From Candidatus Blautia intestinigallinarum (GTDB lineage: Bacteria > Bacillota > Clostridia > Lachnospirales > Lachnospiraceae): a stretch of 64,000 nucleotides of DNA. The stretch covers positions 62,001 to 126,000 of the forward strand of contig DXIX01000002.1 in the NCBI GenBank assembly GCA_019112635.1. The letters are read 5' to 3'. A model generated the notes under the pieces. That model saw only the letters and a list, made by a program, of their open reading frames with translations. It did no database searches and had not been told where the DNA came from. The position numbers were made by a program, and so were the translations under genes. Positions 36,905 to 45,399 of the stretch are shown here, piece after piece (within the stretch, counting starts at the first letter, position 1; each line of letters starts with the position of its first letter).

Positions 36905-38539
36905 ATGAAGGTATTAGTGATTGGCGGTGTAGCTGCCGGAACGAAGGTGGCCGCCAAATTAAAACGTCTGGACCGCAGCGCACAGGTTAAGATTCTGACC
37001 ATGAGCAAAGATATTTCCTATGCAGGATGCGGGCTTCCTTATTATGTGGGAGATCTGATTCATGACCGCAGCGAGCTGGTAGTGAACACACCGGAGAAAT
37101 ACGCTGCTTTAACTGGCGCAGAAGTTGAGACGGAGGTTGAAGTCACCAGTGTCGACCGCGGCGCGAAAACGGTGACTGCCGTAGACCACAAGACAGGGGA
37201 AACCAGAAATTATGACTATGACAAACTGGTAATCGCAACTGGAGCCTCCCCCATCGTGCCGCCTGTGGAAGGAGTTCATCTGAAAAATGTCTTCGTTATG
37301 AGAACCCCCGATGACGCAGTATCCATCCGGGAAGCCATTGAGACAGAAGGTATCAAGCGTGCCGTCGTTGCAGGTGCCGGTTTCATCGGAATGGAAGTCG
37401 CTGAAAATCTCCACGCAAAAGGAATTCGTACCACAGTCATCGACATGGCTCCCCAGATCATGCCTCCCTTTGATCCGGAAATGGCGGAATACGCAGAGAA
37501 TCATCTGGCAGATGAGGGAATCATGTGCTTCACAGGCACAACTTTGGAAGCAGTTCTCGGAACTGAAAAAGTGGAAAAAGTAAAGACCAGCCGCAAAGCC
37601 TACAAGGCAGACGCTCTGATTCTGGCCCTTGGAATCCGCGCCAACACAGCCTTTCTGGCCGATTCCGGCATTGAACTGATGCCAAACCGCACCGTCAAAG
37701 TGGATGAAACCCTTCGCACCAACGATCCGGATATCTATGCCATCGGAGACTGTGCTATGGTCACCAACCGTATCACCGGCCAGAGTGCCTGGTCACCCAT
37801 GGGATCTTCCGCCAATATCGAAGGCCGTATGCTGGCAGAGGAACTTGCCGGAAAATCCAGAAAATATCCAGGTGTGCTGGGAACCGGAATCTGTAAACTG
37901 CCAGGTCTGAACTGCGGACGGACCGGACTGGGAGAGTCTGCTGCCCGCAATGCCGGCTATGATCCCGTCAGCGTCATCACCGTGGTGGACGACAAAGCAC
38001 ATTATTACCCCGGTGCTTCCTCCTTCATCGTGAAAATGATCGCTGATAAATCTTCACAGAAACTTCTGGGACTCCAGTGTATGGGACCTGGAGCCGTGGA
38101 CAAGATGATAGACATCGCCGTCATGGCCATCAGCCTGGGCGCTGACTTGTCTTCCATGGAATATCTGGACTTCGCCTATGCACCGCCATTTTCCACAGCA
38201 ATCCATCCATTCGCTCACACTTTGAACGTTCTTCTGAACAAGCTCAATGGTGACATGGACAGCTTCACCCCAGTGGAATATAAGGAAGGCAAAGCTCAGG
38301 GATACACCGTGCTGGACGTATCCATCAACCCGACTCTGGAAGGCAAAGAATATGTCAACTTCACAAAAATTGACGGTGTACTGCCCAATCATCCCACGGA
38401 TGAGAACATCCTTCTCGTCTGCGCAAAAGGCAAACGTGCATATCTGACCCAGAACCGCCTGAAATATTATGGCTATACCAACACGAAAGTGCTGGAAGGC
38501 GGCGTCACTTTCAACGGAACAGACATCGAGACAGAATAA
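36905..38539 (+). CDS. FAD-dependent CoA-disulfide reductase-like protein with C-terminal rhodanese domain
   Basis: The protein has about 544 residues. MKVLVIGGVAAGTKVAAKL is the FAD-binding start, and DISYAGCGLPYYVGD carries the single redox Cys of CoA-disulfide reductases. AVVAGAGFIGMEVAENL is the NAD(P)H-binding site, and IYAIGDCA the second FAD motif. A rhodanese-like domain ends the protein, with its Cys in LLVCAKGKRA. Such fusions reduce CoA disulfide, CoA persulfide or polysulfide. ATG 36905 follows AAAGGGGTATCAAT and is preferred to the track start. A sulfite-reductase-like gene follows by 58 bp, suggesting a shared role in sulphur metabolism. Confidence 0.9.
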   Translation: MKVLVIGGVAAGTKVAAKLKRLDRSAQVKILTMSKDISYAGCGLPYYVGDLIHDRSELVVNTPEKYAALTGAEVETEVEVTSVDRGAKTVTAVDHKTGETRNYDYDKLVIATGASPIVPPVEGVHLKNVFVMRTPDDAVSIREAIETEGIKRAVVAGAGFIGMEVAENLHAKGIRTTVIDMAPQIMPPFDPEMAEYAENHLADEGIMCFTGTTLEAVLGTEKVEKVKTSRKAYKADALILALGIRANTAFLADSGIELMPNRTVKVDETLRTNDPDIYAIGDCAMVTNRITGQSAWSPMGSSANIEGRMLAEELAGKSRKYPGVLGTGICKLPGLNCGRTGLGESAARNAGYDPVSVITVVDDKAHYYPGASSFIVKMIADKSSQKLLGLQCMGPGAVDKMIDIAVMAISLGADLSSMEYLDFAYAPPFSTAIHPFAHTLNVLLNKLNGDMDSFTPVEYKEGKAQGYTVLDVSINPTLEGKEYVNFTKIDGVLPNHPTDENILLVCAKGKRAYLTQNRLKYYGYTNTKVLEGGVTFNGTDIETE

Positions 38540-38597
38540 TCCGCATCAAACAGGAGATACTTTTTAACCTATTCAATCACAATCAGGAGGATATCAT

Positions 38598-39551
38598 ATG
38601 GCTACTTTGACAATCAGCCCAATTGAAGAAAAAAGAGTGAAAGCTATGGGCTTTCTGAGCAACAAAGGCACGGACAATTTCTCAGCACGTATCATCACAG
38701 TGAACGGGAAAGTGACAGCTCAACAGCAAAAAATCATCGCAGAGGCAGCAGAAAAATTCGGAAACGGAACCATCACTTACACCACCCGACTGACTGTAGA
38801 AGTCCCCGGAGTTCCTTTTGACAAAATCGAAGAATTCCAGAAATTCATCGCACAAGCCGGTCTGGTGACAGGCGGAACCGGCTCCAAAGTGCGCCCCGTA
38901 GTTTCCTGTAAGGGAACTACCTGTCAGTATGGTCTTCTGGATTCCTTTGCCATCTCTGAGGAAATCCATCACAGATTCTATGAGGGATACCGGGAAGTGA
39001 AACTTCCGCACAAATTCAAAATCGCTGTCGGCGGATGTCCAAACAACTGTGTAAAACCAGATCTGAACGACATCGGAATCATTGGTCAGATGATTCCTCT
39101 GTTTGATGAGGATGAGTGCAACGGCTGTAAGAAATGCAGTGTCATCGAGGCCTGTCCTGTCAATGCTGTGAAACTGGAAGACGGTGTGGCAGTGATCGAT
39201 CCCGATCGCTGTACCAACTGTGGACGCTGCATCGGCCACTGTCATTTTGATGCTCTCGATGAAGGAAAACCTGGATTCAAGATTTATATCGGCGGACGCT
39301 GGGGCAAAAACGTGGCACAGGGCCGTGCCCTGAGCAAGATCTTTGAGACCAAAGAAGAGGCCCTCGACGTGATCGAAAAAGCAATTCTTTTGTACCGTGA
39401 GCAGGGAAAAACCGGAGAACGTTTTGCACAGACCATCGACCGGATTGGTTTCGAAAATGTGGAAAAACAACTTCTGGCAAATGACCTTCTGGACCGGAAA
39501 CAGGAGATTCTGGACGCAGAACTTCACATGACCGGCGGCGCTACCTGCTAA
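38598..39551 (+). CDS. Small sulfite/nitrite-reductase-like protein with ferredoxin domain
   Basis: The 317-residue protein has a ferredoxin-like half-domain (FSARIITVNGKVTAQQ), the siroheme/4Fe-4S signatures SCKGTTCQYG and GGCPNNCVKPDLND, then two inserted 4Fe-4S motifs. The first, CNGCKKCSVIEACP, has the uncommon spacing CxxCxxCx5CP; the second is CTNCGRCIGHCH. This resembles single-subunit dissimilatory-type sulfite reductases of anaerobes. It could reduce sulfite or a related oxyanion, with electrons from the adjacent flavoprotein or a ferredoxin (inference). CAGGAGGATATCAT precedes the ATG. A strong terminator follows. Confidence 0.85.
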   Translation: MATLTISPIEEKRVKAMGFLSNKGTDNFSARIITVNGKVTAQQQKIIAEAAEKFGNGTITYTTRLTVEVPGVPFDKIEEFQKFIAQAGLVTGGTGSKVRPVVSCKGTTCQYGLLDSFAISEEIHHRFYEGYREVKLPHKFKIAVGGCPNNCVKPDLNDIGIIGQMIPLFDEDECNGCKKCSVIEACPVNAVKLEDGVAVIDPDRCTNCGRCIGHCHFDALDEGKPGFKIYIGGRWGKNVAQGRALSKIFETKEEALDVIEKAILLYREQGKTGERFAQTIDRIGFENVEKQLLANDLLDRKQEILDAELHMTGGATC

Positions 39552-39594
39552 TCAGTTCCCACATCTTTACAAGTGAAAAAATTACAGATACGAT

Positions 39595-39633
39595 ACAAGG
39601 CAGTTCCCGTAAGGGAACTGCCTTGTAACTTTA
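39595..39633. terminator. Strong bidirectional terminator
   Basis: ACAAGGCAGTTCCC (39595-39608), a GTAA tetraloop, and GGGAACTGCCTTGT (39613-39626) form a perfect 14-base-pair stem between convergent genes. The flanking T-run is weak. Confidence 0.8.
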
Positions 39634-39639
39634 TCACTA

Positions 39640-40809
39640 TTATTTTTCCTGATGTCTTTCTTCCGGCAAAGCATTCTTTTCTTTTTCCTTCTCCGCAAGT
39701 CTTTCATGCACCCACTCCCGGAAAAGAGCATACATAACCGAGGTCAACGGTATAAAGATGAGCATGCCTGCCACTCCCAGCAGGTTTCCTCCCACCGTCA
39801 CAGCCACCAGCACCCAGATAGAAGGAAGGCCCACCGAACCTCCCACTACATGGGGATAAATCAGATTTCCTTCGATCTGCTGCAGAATTAAAAATACAAT
39901 TACAAAAATCAGCGCCTGCACCGGATTGATAATAAGAATCAAAAGCACGCTGATCACACATCCGATAAATGCCCCGAATATGGGAATCAGGGCGGTGAAC
40001 GCAATCAGAACACCAATCAGAAGCGCATAGGGGAAGCGAAGAATGGTCAGAACCACCAGAAACATCGTTCCCAAAATCACGGCCTCGATACACTGGCCTG
40101 TCACAAAATTAGAAAATGTCCGATAGCTGAGTTCAAAGACATGGAGCACATATTTCTCTGTCTTTTCCGGCAGAAATGCTTTCAAAACCATCTTACACTG
40201 CCGGCTCAGCTTCTCCTTCTGGAGGAGAATATAGCAGGCGAAGACAAAACCGATCGCCAGATTTGCCAATGCCCGGGCAATCCCCATCGTCACACTTACC
40301 GTGGAAGTCAACACATTGCCCACACCATTTTTAACCATGTCCAGAGCCGAGGAGATCATCTTCTCCCAGTTCATATCCAGATGATTAATCCAGTTATAGA
40401 TCTGTTCGTTATCCCGGAACATATTGGCTGCCCAGTCCTGTATCTGCGGCAGACTCCTCTCCACAGTCCTTGCCAGCGTCACCACCGTCTTTCCAAGTTC
40501 CGGCACAACCACCTGTACCACCAGATAGATAATCAGTATCACAATCAAGAGTGCTCCGACCAGAGAAATTGCCCTGGAAAAACGTGCCTTCTTCCCATCC
40601 TGCCTGCTGAAAAAAACTCTCTCCAGAAAATTCATGGGAACATTCAGGATAAAAGCCATCGCCGCTCCCAGAACAAATGGAAAAGTAATCTGCCACAGCA
40701 CTCCGACCACATTCAAGATTTGATCGAATCTCTGAAGTCCCACCAGAATTAAAATGGTAAAGACAATCAGCAACATAATCTTCTTAATATTTTCTTTGCT
40801 AAAATTCAT
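39640..40809 (-). CDS. AI-2E family (TqsA/PerM-like) membrane transporter
   Basis: The 389-residue protein has seven or eight helices. An N-terminal pair is followed by an extended soluble-looking segment (about 100-165), then a C-terminal helix block with LIGVLIAFTALIPIFGAFIG and YPHVVGGSVGLPSIWVLVAVTVGG, both family signatures. Members have been linked to autoinducer-2 export, sodium/proton antiport and other substrates, so the cargo cannot be stated. The start overlaps the end of the HAD phosphatase gene by 11 bp. The last 20 residues are highly charged. Confidence 0.88.
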   Translation of the reverse strand: MNFSKENIKKIMLLIVFTILILVGLQRFDQILNVVGVLWQITFPFVLGAAMAFILNVPMNFLERVFFSRQDGKKARFSRAISLVGALLIVILIIYLVVQVVVPELGKTVVTLARTVERSLPQIQDWAANMFRDNEQIYNWINHLDMNWEKMISSALDMVKNGVGNVLTSTVSVTMGIARALANLAIGFVFACYILLQKEKLSRQCKMVLKAFLPEKTEKYVLHVFELSYRTFSNFVTGQCIEAVILGTMFLVVLTILRFPYALLIGVLIAFTALIPIFGAFIGCVISVLLILIINPVQALIFVIVFLILQQIEGNLIYPHVVGGSVGLPSIWVLVAVTVGGNLLGVAGMLIFIPLTSVMYALFREWVHERLAEKEKEKNALPEERHQEK

Positions 40810-41512
40810 ACATTACCATCCCCTGCCCTTTCTCATCATAGTTCTCCCGCTTACTGTCCTGCAGAAGATCACTGTACGTACTCACATAGACATCACAGAT
40901 TGATGCCAGATAGTCCCTTTGTGCTTTCATTGTCTCATCGTAGATACCTATTGTATAAAACCCGGCATCTGACGCCGTCTTCAAGGCAAAATCCGCATCC
41001 TCATAAACTGCCGTCTGACTTGGCCCTCCGCCCAGTCTGGCTGCCGCCTGATAATAACACCCCGGCTGCGTTTTTCCGGATCCGGCCATCTCGCAGTCCA
41101 TGATAAATTCAAAATATCCACGGACTCCCAGTCTCTCAAAAGCCATCTCAGCCAGATAAGAAGGCGTTGCCGTGAGAACACAGAGCTTCGTCCCGCATCC
41201 TTTCAGAAATTCCAGATAATTTTCCGCGCCTGGTTTTAGCAAAAGTGTATTTCGATAGGCATCCTCCATCATCTGATTCAGGTCTTTTACAATCTTTTTC
41301 CAATCTCCCGGAACCCCCAGATCCCTGTGAAAATATTCTGCACTCTCTCGCATACTCATCATTGCCAGACGTTCTTCCAAATCTTCCGGCGGATGTATAC
41401 CCAGCACAGACAGATATTCTCTGCCCAGATTCTGCCATTTTCCCATGGAGTCTAGAAGAGTTCCATCCATATCAAAAATCGCAAAAGAACAATGTTTTAT
41501 CTGTACTGACAT
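40799..41512 (-). CDS. HAD-superfamily phosphatase
   Basis: The 237-residue protein has HAD motif I IFDMDGTLLDS (nucleophile Asp about 14), a helical cap, motif II LCVLTATPSYL with Thr, motif III Lys near GSGKTQPG, and motif IV VYEDADFAL. It resembles beta-phosphoglucomutase/phosphoglycolate-type phosphatases. The substrate cannot be read. It lies between thiE (20 bp) and the AI-2E-type gene (11-bp overlap), so the three are probably one operon. A link to thiamine phosphate metabolism is possible but unproven. Confidence 0.88.
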   Translation of the reverse strand: MSVQIKHCSFAIFDMDGTLLDSMGKWQNLGREYLSVLGIHPPEDLEERLAMMSMRESAEYFHRDLGVPGDWKKIVKDLNQMMEDAYRNTLLLKPGAENYLEFLKGCGTKLCVLTATPSYLAEMAFERLGVRGYFEFIMDCEMAGSGKTQPGCYYQAAARLGGGPSQTAVYEDADFALKTASDAGFYTIGIYDETMKAQRDYLASICDVYVSTYSDLLQDSKRENYDEKGQGMVMYEF

Positions 41513-41532
41513 CTATGCCCTCCACATAACTT

Positions 41533-42156
41533 TTATTCCACAAAAATCTTCTTCAGTCTTGCCGCTGCCTGAGCCACATCCGGCTGTGCCACCACCGCGG
41601 ATACCACCGCCAGCCCCGCAATCCCTGTGTTCTTCAGGGATGCCGCATTATCTTCATGGATTCCGCCAATCGCCACAATCGGAATTTGAACACTGGAACA
41701 GATTTTCTTCAAATATTCAATGGATACACTTCTGGTATTGGTCTTCGTCCCTGTGGCAAACATAGCCCCAACTCCCAGGTAATCTGCACCGTCCTTCTCA
41801 GCCTGAACTGCTTCCTCCACCCTTGCGGCAGAGACTCCGATAATCTTATCCTCTCCCAGAATTTCCCTGACAACCTTTGCCGGAAGATCCGACTGTCCCA
41901 CATGGACGCCATCCGCATCCACTGCAAGGGCAATGTCCACCCGGTCATTAATAATCAGCGGAACCTGATATTTCTCAGTGATCTCCTTCACTCTTTTCGC
42001 TGTCTCGTAAAACTCTCTGGAAGAACTATCCTTCTCACGCAGCTGAATCACAGTACAGCCTCCCAGAATCGCCTGCTCCACAGATTCCTCGATGGTCGCA
42101 CTGCTCATCAGTTTTTGGTCTGTACACACATATAATGTATAATCCACTTTCTTCAT
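41533..42156 (-). CDS. thiE: Thiamine phosphate synthase
   Basis: The 207-residue TIM barrel shows the ThiE signatures VIQLREKDSSSREF, LIINDRVDIALAVDADGVHVGQSDLP, GVSAARVEEAVQAEKDGADYLGVGAMF and the phosphate-binding PIVAIGGIHEDNA. It joins HMP-PP and thiazole phosphate to give thiamine monophosphate. No TPP riboswitch (CTGAGA ... ACCTGA) was found in the roughly 110 bases upstream, unlike many thi operons. Confidence 0.96.
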   Translation of the reverse strand: MKKVDYTLYVCTDQKLMSSATIEESVEQAILGGCTVIQLREKDSSSREFYETAKRVKEITEKYQVPLIINDRVDIALAVDADGVHVGQSDLPAKVVREILGEDKIIGVSAARVEEAVQAEKDGADYLGVGAMFATGTKTNTRSVSIEYLKKICSSVQIPIVAIGGIHEDNAASLKNTGIAGLAVVSAVVAQPDVAQAAARLKKIFVE

Positions 42157-42271
42157 TATTTCTCCTCACTCTTTTGATCTTGTCTGATATATTGCCTATC
42201 ATAACACCTTCTCTGTCATTTGCATATAGAATTTTACGTTTTCAGAAATCTTAAATTTTTCTAAAAAATAA

Positions 42272-42300
42272 TTGACACCCAGTAGAACCTCCAGTATAGT
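42272..42300 (+). promoter_or_regulatory. Sigma-A promoter of the NCS2 permease gene
   Basis: Perfect TTGACA (42272-42277), a 17-base spacer and TATAGT (42295-42300), giving a leader of about 110 bases before the permease ATG. Confidence 0.75.
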
Positions 42301-42351
42301 AAAATTGGATAGAAATTTAACAAATGTTGCGAGAATTCCTTTTATATTTCA

Positions 42352-42384
42352 ACAGCCTGAAAGAAACACCCTCTTTCAGGCTGT
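42352..42384 (+). promoter_or_regulatory. Perfect 13-bp hairpin in the permease mRNA leader
   Basis: ACAGCCTGAAAGA (42352-42364), a seven-base loop AACACCC and TCTTTCAGGCTGT (42372-42384). No U-run follows, so it is not a plain terminator. It ends about 18 bases before the GGGAGGAG ribosome site. The conserved purine-riboswitch core was not recognised. It may be mRNA-stabilising or a regulator-binding element. Confidence 0.6.
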
Positions 42385-42418
42385 CGAAATCTTTGGAATT
42401 TGAGGGAGGAGATCTGAA

Positions 42419-43827
42419 ATGAACTTTGAGAAATTCTTTCACCTGAAAGAGAATCACACAAACGTGAAGACAGAGATTCTGGCCGGAATCACCACCTTTA
42501 TGACAATGGCCTACATTCTGGCCGTCAACCCGAATATTCTGTCTTCCACAGGTATGGATCACGGAGCCGTCTTCACCGCCACCGCTCTGGCAGCTTTCGT
42601 GGGAACTCTGTGCATGGCACTGTTTGCCAATTATCCCTTCGCCCTGGCACCAGGCATGGGACTGAACGCCTACTTCGCCTACACCGTCGTTCTGGGCATG
42701 GGATACAGCTGGAAAGTGGCACTTGCCGCCGTACTGGTTGAAGGTATTATTTTTATCATTCTTTCCCTGCTCAGTGTGCGGGAAGCCATCTTTGACGCCA
42801 TCCCCTATAACCTAAAAAAGCCGTCAGCGTTGGAATCGGTCTTTTCATCGCTTTTATCGGCCTTCAGAATGCGAAGATCGTCATCGGCGGTTCCACTTTG
42901 CTGAGCCTGTTTTCCATCGATGACTACAATGTAATCTTACAGCAAAATGCCACCGTCAACGGCACAGAATATGTAGCCTGCAGCATGAGCGACGCGGGAA
43001 TCACTGTACTTCTGGCTGTGATCGGCATCATTATCACTGGAATTCTGGTTGCCAAAAACATCAAAGGAAATATCCTCTGGGGAATTCTGATCACCTGGCT
43101 GCTCGGAATTATCTGCCAGTTCGCAGGGCTTTATGTTCCAAATGCTGCTCTTGGCTACTATTCCCTGCTTCCGGATTTCAGCAATGGAATCTCCATTCCA
43201 AGCCTGGCACCCATCTTCGCCCAGTTCAGCCTGGAAGGTGTTCCTATCCTGGAATTTATCGTCATCGTATTTGCCTTCCTGTTTGTGGATCTGTTTGACA
43301 CCCTCGGAACCCTGATTGGTGTCTCTTCCAAGGCGAATATGCTGGATGAAAACGGAAAACTTCCGAGAATCAAAGGTGCTTTGCTGGCAGACGCTGTGGC
43401 TACCACAGCCGGCGCAGTTCTTGGTACCTCCACCACAACTACTTTTGTGGAGAGTGCTTCCGGAGTCACGGAGGGCGGACGCACCGGTCTCACTGCTATC
43501 ACCACTGCCATCCTGTTTGGACTGTCCTTATTCCTGTCCCCGATCTTCCTGGCAATTCCTTCCTTTGCCACGGCTCCGGCCTTGGTAATCGTCGGATTCT
43601 ATATGCTGGGGGCTGTGACTGATATCAATCTTTCTGATCCGACAGAAGGAATCCCTGCCTTTATCTGCATTGCGGCAATGCCTTTCTTCTACAGCATATC
43701 AGAAGGTATCTCCATGGGAGTAATCTCCTATGCAGTCATCAACCTGCTGACCGGAAACCGGAAAAAGATCAGCATCGTCATGTATATCCTGGCAGTCCTG
43801 TTCATTTTAAAATATCTGCTGATCTGA
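42419..43827 (+). pseudogene. NCS2 purine permease (AzgA/PbuG-like), split by a -1 frameshift at A_AAA_AAG
   Basis: Two overlapping frames, 42419-42904 and 42898-43827, together give a family-length protein of about 469 residues. Frame one holds the N-terminal signature ITTFMTMAYILAVNP and ALAPGMGLNAYFAYTVV. Frame two holds DTLGTLIGVSSKANMLDE and the GTSTTTTFVESASGVTEGGRTG motif. At 42811-42822 the text CCTAAAAAAGCC leaves frame one; stepping back one base there restores LKKAVSVGIGLFIAFIGLQNAK. One missing A in the run would also explain it. The site reads A_AAA_AAG in frame, the dnaX-type slippery heptamer, so programmed frameshifting cannot be excluded. The function would be proton-coupled uptake of hypoxanthine, guanine or adenine. 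Confidence 0.8.
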
Positions 43828-43867
43828 TAAAACAAAGAAAAACTTTTTTCTGAAAAGGAAAATCCGG

Positions 43868-43904
43868 CCGGGCCCGCCCATTCACTGCGGGCCCGGTTCT
43901 ATTT
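43868..43904 (+). terminator. GC-rich terminator after the permease
   Basis: CCGGGCCCGC (43868-43877) and GCGGGCCCGG (43887-43896) form a ten-base-pair stem followed by TTCTATTT. Confidence 0.88.
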
Positions 43905-43935
43905 CCAAATAAAGATAAAACTGAGGTGACCGAAA

Positions 43936-44820
43936 ATGAAAAATCTGCAGCTTCGCAACTCTCTTCTGCTGCTTTTAACCGCTACAATCTGGGGAGTGGC
44001 TTTTGTAGCGCAAAGTGTGGGAATGGACTATGTACAGCCTTTCACCTTCAATGGAATCCGCTCCATCATCGGAGGCCTAGTCCTGATTCCCTGTATCTTC
44101 TTATTAAACCGCCTGAAAAGCCCTTCCGAACCCATCCAAAAATCATCCTCACGCCCCTTACTGGCCGGCGGAATTCTCTGCGGCCTGTGTCTTTTCGCGG
44201 CCAGCAGCTTTCAACAATTTGGAATTAAATACACCACCGTGGGAAAGGCCGGTTTTATCACTGCCTGCTATATTGTCATCGTTCCGATTCTGGGACTGTT
44301 TCTGAAAAAAAAGTGCAGTCCGCTGATCTGGGTCAGTGTACTGCTTGCTCTGGTGGGATTATATTTTCTGTGTATGTCCGGCTCCATCAGCCTTGGGCTG
44401 GGCGACTTGCTTGTGCTGATCGGTGCTTTTTTGTTCTCCATCCATATCCTGGTGATTGATCACTATTCCCCCCTGGCAGATGGAGTCCAGCTGTCCTGCA
44501 TTCAGTTTTTCGTATGCGGTGTTCTCTCCCTGATCTGTATGTTCCTGTTTGAGACACCGGATCTGTCCATGATTCTGATGGCATGGCTTCCCATCCTATA
44601 TGCCGGCGTTCTCTCCTGCGGAGTCGCCTACACATTGCAGGTGGTCGGCCAAAAGAACATGAATCCCACCGTAGCCTCTCTGATTCTGAGCATGGAGTCT
44701 TGCATCTCTGTTCTGGCAGGATGGCTCATCCTGGGACAGGCACTCAGCAGCAGGGAACTTCTGGGCTGTGTACTCATGTTCGCCGCAATCATACTGGCAC
44801 AGATTCCGGTGCGAAAATAA
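43936..44820 (+). CDS. DMT-superfamily (EamA) transporter
   Basis: The 294-residue protein has ten predicted helices in two EamA repeats. The first begins SLLLLLTATIWGVAFVAQSVGMDYVQPFTFNGIRSIIGG. The second contains SCGVAYTLQVVGQKNMNPTVASLILSMESCISVLAGWLILGQ, the classic EamA C-terminal signature. The family exports amino acids and other metabolites or takes up small solutes; the cargo is unknown. GAGGTGACCGAAA precedes the ATG. It is separated from the permease by a strong terminator, so it is probably transcribed on its own. Confidence 0.92.
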   Translation: MKNLQLRNSLLLLLTATIWGVAFVAQSVGMDYVQPFTFNGIRSIIGGLVLIPCIFLLNRLKSPSEPIQKSSSRPLLAGGILCGLCLFAASSFQQFGIKYTTVGKAGFITACYIVIVPILGLFLKKKCSPLIWVSVLLALVGLYFLCMSGSISLGLGDLLVLIGAFLFSIHILVIDHYSPLADGVQLSCIQFFVCGVLSLICMFLFETPDLSMILMAWLPILYAGVLSCGVAYTLQVVGQKNMNPTVASLILSMESCISVLAGWLILGQALSSRELLGCVLMFAAIILAQIPVRK

Positions 44821-44868
44821 AACTCAATGCCTGCTTGTGCGAGCACAGCAGCTGCTCATCAGGCACAC

Positions 44869-44900
44869 CAAAAAATGGGATGGCCTTGCGGTCATCCCAT
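44869..44900 (-). terminator. Minus-strand terminator at the end of the small interrupted ORF
   Basis: Read on the minus strand, ATGGGATG and CATCCCAT form an eight-base-pair stem followed by six T residues. It overlaps the TGA at 44892-44894, a typical gene-end arrangement. Confidence 0.85.
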
Positions 44901-45194
44901 AATCTGATTAATGATATTCCAAAACTCATATACCAGTGTCTGTGCCGGAAATTTCTGCCTCGCTGTATGCTCCCACTGCATTTTCTCCAGGATCTGACGT
45001 GGCGGAGAATACGCCCCACAACAGAACAGCAGCTATACCCAAGGCAAGCGCTGCAGACATACCCGATTGTATCTCTTTTTCTTCCCATCAGTTTCACCGG
45101 AAGAAAACTGCTCACCGTTTCCTTTTTCCTGATAAATTTTTCTCCCGTCATTTTTACTTTCCATACAATATTCCATATTCACATCCGCATTCAT
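44892..45194 (-). pseudogene. Small ORF of 100 codons interrupted by one TAG, unknown function
   Basis: This is absent from the ORF track as a whole. Minus-strand ATG at 45194 has GAGGG eight bases upstream. The frame gives 53 codons beginning MNADVNMEYCMES, a TAG at 45033-45035, then 46 further open codons ending KFPAQTLVYEFWNIINQIMG at a TGA that sits in a terminator stem. The hydrophilic Lys-rich first half is followed by a hydrophobic stretch around the TAG (a neighbouring frame reads SAALALGIAAVLLWGVF). It looks like a small single-pass membrane or secreted protein gene with one nonsense or two frameshift changes. It lies about 200 bp after a LytTR regulator gene on the same strand. Confidence 0.45.
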
Positions 45195-45399
45195 TGTGCT
45201 TTCCCTCTTTCATTCCCGTTTCGATTCTTTTTTCTTATTCGCTCGGTTTTATAACTGAACCCCTGAGTTTTTGTATCGAATCGCTATTTATTTATATCAC
45301 AAAAGTTTTGAAAAAGAAAGCACCAATTTATGACAAGTCGTGCTCAGATATTTTTCTCAATTTTTTTAACTGTATTTTTACAAATCACCCAACTTATCC

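Noticed and set aside
42157-42418. TPP or purine riboswitch near thiE and the NCS2 permease
   Set aside because: Neither the TPP core nor the purine aptamer core could be found on either strand; only a plain hairpin is present.
44789-45151. Minus-strand 120-residue ORF overlapping the EamA gene end
   Set aside because: It runs antisense through the terminator and into the transporter gene. Another frame on the same strand has the ribosome site and ends at the terminator.
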